DNA of 64,000 nt from Roseovarius sp. THAF9 (GTDB lineage Bacteria > Pseudomonadota > Alphaproteobacteria > Rhodobacterales > Rhodobacteraceae), in NCBI RefSeq assembly GCF_009363715.1, contig NZ_CP045406.1, positions 71,261 through 135,260 on the forward strand, in the 5' to 3' direction. The position numbers were made by a program, and so were the translations under genes. The stretch's first letter is position 1. The number at the start of each line of letters is the position of its first letter. Under the pieces are notes generated by a model that worked only from the letters and a program-made list of their open reading frames with translations, was not told the origin of the DNA and did not search any database. This document shows, in pieces, positions 59,691-64,000 of the stretch.

Positions 59691-60430
59691 GCCTTGCCGG
59701 TATCAAGGCCCTGACAGTCGACACCGGCGGCACGGTGCTCGACTGGCACTCGAGCTTTTGCGATGCGTTCGCGGCGGCCGGTCACCGGCACGGGATCGAG
59801 CGGAACTGGGCGGCGCTGGCCAACGACCTGCGCCGCCGCAGCATGAAGGCCATGATGAACCTCGGCGAGACCGAACCGCCCCGGTACAATTTCGACGACG
59901 CTCACCGTTTCTGCCTCGATGCGCTTCTGGCGGACGAGGGCCTCGATGCCTTTGACGAGACCGATCGCCATGCCATCGCATGGGACGCGCCTCTTGGTTT
60001 CAAGGCGTGGCCGGACGTGAAAGAGGGCCTCGCCGCGCTGCGCGCGCACCGCATGGCGGTGTCTTTCACGCTTCTGTCCTACAGGCTGGTCATCGACAGC
60101 TCCCGCCGGAACGGGCTTTGCTAGGATGCGGTGTTGTCCTGCGAGGGGTTGGGGGTCTACAAACTCCTTCCCGAAGCCTATGCCCGCGCTGCCCGCGTGC
60201 TCAGGCTGGCGCCGCAGGAATGCCTGATGGTCGCCTGCCATCCTTTCAACCTCGACGCCGCGAGCGAGGTCGGTTTCCGGACGGCTCTCGTCCGCCGCCA
60301 GCGGGAATGGGGCGCGGATCCGTCGGATCGGCCCGTTTTGCCCCCGGCGGGTTCCTACGAGATTGAAGTCGGCGGCTTCACCGTCCTGCACGATGCGCTT
60401 GGGGCCGATCCGCCTGCAATTGGCCGATAA
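59687..60430 (+). pseudogene. HAD-type (S)-2-haloacid dehalogenase with in-frame amber codon
   Basis: The full frame of 247 codons encodes a type II haloacid dehalogenase: the nucleophile in TVDTGGTVLDW (Asp12), motif III Lys in GLGVYKLLPEAYARA and the C-terminal VACHPFNLDAASEVGF. TAG at 60122-60124 interrupts it between NGLC and DAVLSCEGLG. Family members have Trp at this position (W-D-A-V-L-S), so TGG to TAG is the simplest change. Both halves are otherwise clean. GTG 59687 overlaps the Qor stop. It ends at 60430, exactly abutting the convergent CocE stop. Confidence 0.85.
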
Positions 60431-62434
60431 TCACGCCAGACGTCGCGCGACTTCAGAGGTCCAGTGGCGGCGGGCGATCAGGTCGTCGTTCCACAGCACA
60501 TCAAGCGATGTGTCCAGAACAAAGGTCGCCCCCGTGCATGTCACCGTAAGGCGCGACTCGACCCGCGCAACGCCATCGGGGCGTGTCACCTCCATCCGAT
60601 GCGTGAATGCGGACGTTACGCTGTTCGGATCGTCGGGCCGGATGGCGTGCCGGGCCGAGGTCTCAAAGGTAAAACTCGTGCCGATATCGCTGTATAGCGT
60701 CGCGACCGGCGGCTGGTGCCAGCGCACGACGACCGTTCCATCGACCTCCTCCTCACACCCGCGGCGCAGTACCGGCGCAGACAGGACGTGAATGTCGTTC
60801 ATTTCCGCAGTGCCCTGTGGCGCGGGAAACGGGGCCGACAGCGCCTGGGGGACCGCGCCCAGAACCGGAAGATTTAGATGCCCCGACAGGACGCGCAGCG
60901 CGCCAAGCTGGGGCGGTGCCCAGACAAGCGGCCAGTAGGACGAGCCGACTGACAGGCGGATCCGATGCCCGGCCTTGAACCGATAGGCGCTGGTGTGAAA
61001 CCGGATGCGCACGCGGCGCGGCCCGGGCCCCTGCGGCGCATCGGGTTCGTCAAGCCCATCGTCCAGTGCAAGGTTGCGGATCGACAGCGCCACGCGCGCC
61101 GAAGTGCCTTCGGGCGAGACGTCGTTCAGCCGCAGGCTAAGCTGGCTGCGCTCGACCTCGGCCTCGACCACAAGCTCCACCTCGGCGCTACCATACAGTA
61201 CCGTATCTTCATCGAGCGGCCCGGTCTCGAACACCAGCGACCGCGCGTCATCCTCGTTTTGCCTGAGCGGCAATCCGCCATAGCGGCCGAAATACCCCGT
61301 ATCGCCCGAGGCCAGCCCGTGCAAGAGGTTCGCCGGAACATGCCAGCCGATCTCATTGTCGGAAGGCGTGTCGGCCAGCGCACCGCCACCATCGAGGTGC
61401 AGCGTTGTGACGGCGGTCTCCTCCGAAGGTGGGCCGCTCTCGATCCAGCCGCCGTTGCGCATATCCAGCACATCCTGCGGCACGTCGAATTCGCGCAGCC
61501 AGACCCGCAGTTTTGGCCAGGGCGCATTATCCCCCTCCGCTTTGAGCCAGTGATCCCACCAATCGAGCGCCACTTGCTGAAACCCGATGGCGGGCCCCGG
61601 GTGGCCCTGATCGGGATAGTGGTGCCCCCATGGCCCCACGATTCCCCAGACCTTGTCCGGCTGGGCCTCCACCAACGACATCACTGAGTTGGAATACCGG
61701 TCCGACCAGCCCCCGACAGACAGGATCGGACATTCGATCCGATCTGTCTGATGCTTGATCGACCCGTGCCGCCAATACGTGCCCCGCGCCTCCTCGCGCA
61801 CCCATCTTTCCAACGGACTTTCCAAGGCGTCGAGCCGGTCTTGCCAACGCTTGTACCAGTCATCGCCGCTCGCTGGTGTCGGCGGTAGCGCAAGGATTGC
61901 GGGCAACGTCGCCCCCCATTCGAATGTATCCGTCAGCAGGCCACCGCCCTTGTGATGGATGTCGTCCTCGTACCGATCGTGCGTCGCACAGACGGCAATG
62001 ACCGCCTTCAGCGCCTCGGGACAGTCGACGCTTGCCTGAAGGCTGGCCGTGCCGCCCCAGGACGTACCGAACATGCCGACCCGACCATTGCACCACTCCT
62101 GCGCGGCGATCCACTCGATCACGTTCCGCGCGTCGTCCAGCTCAGCCTGCGTATACATGTCGGGCATCACGCCCTCGCTGTCGCCCGATCCGCGCATGTC
62201 GACCCGCAGGCAGACATAGCCCTGTGCGGCGAACCACGGGTGGTTCCGCTCGTCCCTCGCCCGCACCATGTCGGCCTTGCGATAGGGGATATATTCGAAA
62301 ATTGCCGGGACGCCTTGGGGCGCAATCCCGGCGGGCACCCAGATCCGGGCCGAAAGGCGCACCCCGTCCGGCATCGGAATCCAGACATGCTCAATGGATT
62401 TCACGCCTTCGGGCGCGGCTGACTGTTCATTCAT
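60431..62434 (-). CDS. CocE/NonD-family serine hydrolase
   Basis: A 667-aa X-Pro dipeptidyl-peptidase S15/CocE-type hydrolase. The nucleophile elbow is FGTSWGGTASLQASV, with the oxyanion-type Tyr in IFEYIPYRKADM and a catalytic Asp/His likely in SVGGWSDRYSN and PWGHHYPD. The C-terminal jelly-roll (FKAGHRIRLSVGSSYWPLVW) is the X-Pro_dipept_C domain. It hydrolyses esters, amides or acyl-peptides. It lies 71 nt downstream of the peptide-type binding protein on the same strand, so is probably co-transcribed. Confidence 0.92.
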   Translation of the reverse strand: MNEQSAAPEGVKSIEHVWIPMPDGVRLSARIWVPAGIAPQGVPAIFEYIPYRKADMVRARDERNHPWFAAQGYVCLRVDMRGSGDSEGVMPDMYTQAELDDARNVIEWIAAQEWCNGRVGMFGTSWGGTASLQASVDCPEALKAVIAVCATHDRYEDDIHHKGGGLLTDTFEWGATLPAILALPPTPASGDDWYKRWQDRLDALESPLERWVREEARGTYWRHGSIKHQTDRIECPILSVGGWSDRYSNSVMSLVEAQPDKVWGIVGPWGHHYPDQGHPGPAIGFQQVALDWWDHWLKAEGDNAPWPKLRVWLREFDVPQDVLDMRNGGWIESGPPSEETAVTTLHLDGGGALADTPSDNEIGWHVPANLLHGLASGDTGYFGRYGGLPLRQNEDDARSLVFETGPLDEDTVLYGSAEVELVVEAEVERSQLSLRLNDVSPEGTSARVALSIRNLALDDGLDEPDAPQGPGPRRVRIRFHTSAYRFKAGHRIRLSVGSSYWPLVWAPPQLGALRVLSGHLNLPVLGAVPQALSAPFPAPQGTAEMNDIHVLSAPVLRRGCEEEVDGTVVVRWHQPPVATLYSDIGTSFTFETSARHAIRPDDPNSVTSAFTHRMEVTRPDGVARVESRLTVTCTGATFVLDTSLDVLWNDDLIARRHWTSEVARRLA

Positions 62435-62505
62435 TTGGCCACGTCTTCACTTTTTTCGAGGTAAGGTGCGCGCGCCGCAAAGACGGCGCGTGCGAGTCTT
62501 CGCGA

Positions 62506-64000
62506 TCAGGCAAACCACCAGCGGCGCGGCAGGCGGCTGTCATCCATCCGGCGGCTCACGCCCACCGGGCCATGGCCCAGCGCCTCAGAATGCCCGATCA
62601 GGATATTGGCGAAGGCGAAGACGGCGGTGCCGCTTTCCTCCCAGAAGATGCGCTGCGCCGCGTGGTACATCTCACGGCGCTTGGCCTCGTCCGGCTCGGC
62701 GCGGGCCTCGACCAGCAGATTGTCGAAGGTCTCGTTCCGAAATGCGCTCGAGTTCCAGTCGGACCCGGATGTATAGGTCGAGCTGAGCATCCAGTCTACT
62801 GTCGGGCGCCCATTCCAATAGACCATGCACCACGGCGCCTTCAGCCAGACATCCGACCAGTAGCCATCGGCCGGACGCCGGTCGACGGTCACGTTCATAC
62901 CCACACCGGCCATCGAGTTCCGCATAAGCACCGCGGCATCCACAGCACCGCCAAAGGCGCCATCGCTGGCGGCAAGGGTCAGGTCAATCGTGTCGAACCC
63001 GGCCTGCTTCAGATGATAGCGGGCCTTGTCAGGGTCATACTCGCGCTGTTCGAGTTGATCGTTGTAGAACTGCTGCCCGCGGCTGATCGGCAGGTCATTC
63101 CCGATAGTGCCATAGCCGTTCAGCACTTTGTCGACGATCTCTTGGCGATTGATGCCCCACTTGACCGCGCGGCGCAGATGCTCGCTTGTGAACGGATCCA
63201 TGTCAGCCCGCATGTCGGCGGTATAGTGTTGCGTGGCCGAGACCTGCACCAGCTCGAAACCGGGTGCTTCTGCAAGGCGGCCGGCCGTCTTTGTTTCGGG
63301 TGAGCCTATGGCGTGCAGCGTTTTGGACAGAAGTCCAGATAAACGCGCGCCCGGGTCGGTAATGTTGAGGATTTCCACCTCGTCGAAATGCCCCTGGTCG
63401 TCGCGGTAGAAATTGGCGAACTTGCGCCCGAGATACTGGATGCCCGGCTGCCAGTCTTCCTTGACGTATGGCCCGGTGCCGATGCCCGCCGACCAGTCGT
63501 CATTGCCTTCCTTGCCGATGATCATCGCGAAGGAGGACAGGTGCGTGGGCAGGTCGAAATTGACCTCCTTCTGCTTAATGAGCACGGTATCGGGGCCGTC
63601 GGCGCGCAGCTCTTCGAAGTTCTGAACGATCTGCTGCGCCTCGGCGACGCGGTTGTTCTCGTCCAGCTGCCGTTTGAGCGACCACACCACATCCTCGGCG
63701 GTCAGGGTTTTGCCGTCGTGAAACTCCACCCCCTTGCGCAGCTTGATAGCCCAGGTACCGTCGGCGTTGCCCTCCCAGCTTTCCGCAAGGCTGGGCTGCG
63801 GGGCGCCGGTCTCGTCGATCTCGGTCAGGGTGTCGTAGCTCGACAGGATCGACAGTGTCGGATGGTCGGCGCCGTTCATCTGCAGCGGGTTGAACGTGTC
63901 GGTCGTCGCGCCGCCATCGGCCCCGGCTTTCAGTGTGCCGCCCTTCTTGGGCGTCGCCGCCTGTGCCTCGCTCCAGAGCGAGCCGGCCATCGCCGCCGAA
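62506..64000 (-). CDS. SBP_bac_5 binding protein (peptide/nickel type), partial at window end
   Basis: At least 497 aa; the frame stays open past 64000, so the start lies outside. The visible N-terminus is the end of an export signal (AMAGSLWSEAQAATPKKGG), probably Tat-type as in its paralogue. The mature part carries SWEGNADGTWAIKLRKGVEF and VDWMLSSTYTSGSDWNSSAF. It is paralogous to the binding protein at 51842 (for example WLKAPWCMVYWNGRPT against WKKAPWCASYWAGRPV). A CocE hydrolase gene follows, the same binding-protein-then-hydrolase pattern. Confidence 0.9.
   Translation of the reverse strand, partial: SAAMAGSLWSEAQAATPKKGGTLKAGADGGATTDTFNPLQMNGADHPTLSILSSYDTLTEIDETGAPQPSLAESWEGNADGTWAIKLRKGVEFHDGKTLTAEDVVWSLKRQLDENNRVAEAQQIVQNFEELRADGPDTVLIKQKEVNFDLPTHLSSFAMIIGKEGNDDWSAGIGTGPYVKEDWQPGIQYLGRKFANFYRDDQGHFDEVEILNITDPGARLSGLLSKTLHAIGSPETKTAGRLAEAPGFELVQVSATQHYTADMRADMDPFTSEHLRRAVKWGINRQEIVDKVLNGYGTIGNDLPISRGQQFYNDQLEQREYDPDKARYHLKQAGFDTIDLTLAASDGAFGGAVDAAVLMRNSMAGVGMNVTVDRRPADGYWSDVWLKAPWCMVYWNGRPTVDWMLSSTYTSGSDWNSSAFRNETFDNLLVEARAEPDEAKRREMYHAAQRIFWEESGTAVFAFANILIGHSEALGHGPVGVSRRMDDSRLPRRWWFA

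Noticed and set aside
62032..63303. 423-aa plus-strand frame
   Set aside because: Shadow of the CocE hydrolase and binding-protein genes on the minus strand.
1..64000. CRISPR arrays, rRNA and tRNA genes, plasmid replication genes
   Set aside because: No regularly spaced repeats, rRNA/tRNA signatures or RepA/RepB/RepC-ParAB-like proteins were seen while reading both strands. This is a manual reading and could miss a single tRNA.

Overview
The window is GC-rich, densely coded alphaproteobacterial DNA. The gene families suggest a Rhodobacteraceae (Roseobacter/Paracoccus-like) organism. They include an H-NS/HvrA-like protein, two YcaD-type MFS carriers, GlxA-type AraC regulators next to betaine transport genes, TauABC/OpuA/ProX importers and a BKACE/choline-sulfatase/Rieske cluster. 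Several insertion sequences, a tyrosine recombinase and many gene fragments mark it as an accessory region (plasmid, chromid or genomic island). This assignment is inferred from gene content only. I saw no rRNA, tRNA, CRISPR array or replication origin.

Layout. (1) 1-7.3 kb is a mobile, partly AT-rich zone: a truncated IS3 transposase, a tyrosine recombinase, small hypothetical genes, an H-NS-like protein, an orphan nucleotidyltransferase, and IS3 copy 1 with a decayed relative beside it. (2) 7.3-13.3 kb holds a coupled set (nitronate monooxygenase, DUF488, 5-formyl-THF cyclo-ligase-like), a divergent LysR regulator, an HPP/CBS membrane protein and an MFS carrier. (3) 14-22.4 kb is a nitrogen-compound locus. 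A TetR-led, fully coupled minus-strand operon (ureohydrolase, two SDRs, PuuE-like deacetylase) diverges from a NitT/TauT-type ABC importer, a second ureohydrolase and a broken deaminase. I infer uptake and hydrolysis of a guanidino or ureido compound. (4) 22.3-24.4 kb is a scar of IS6, HPP and IS30 pieces. (5) 24.5-38.6 kb is a quaternary-ammonium catabolic island. A minus-strand cluster (Rieske oxygenase, choline-sulfatase-like enzyme, BKACE, aldehyde dehydrogenase, carnitine-dehydrogenase-like enzyme, two SDRs) faces a ProX/ProV/twin-ProW betaine importer. GlxA/AraC regulators flank the importer on both sides. (6) 38.9-46.1 kb has an MFS carrier, a polar amino-acid ABC importer, an IS1595 remnant, a third GlxA regulator, a PEP-mutase-family lyase, a SnoaL-like protein and a gene cut by IS3 copy 2.

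(7) 46.1-47.6 kb is IS3 copy 2, in direct orientation to copy 1 about 39 kb away. The two share a block of about 1.15 kb with one visible difference, but their left ends are clearly diverged, so at least one copy is a recombinant. A FrnE/DsbA fragment follows. (8) 47.8-50.6 kb has VOC, DUF5131, CPA1 antiporter and MmcQ/YjbR genes in a row. (9) 51-55 kb has an HTH regulator diverging from a Tat-exported peptide-type binding protein and an M81 (MlrC-like) peptidase. (10) 55.3-60.4 kb has an HxlR regulator with a DehI-like dehalogenase, facing a quinone reductase/GST/FrnE/Qor/HAD dehalogenase operon. The HAD gene carries an in-frame amber codon. (11) 60.4-64 kb has a CocE/NonD hydrolase and a second peptide-type binding protein that runs off the window.
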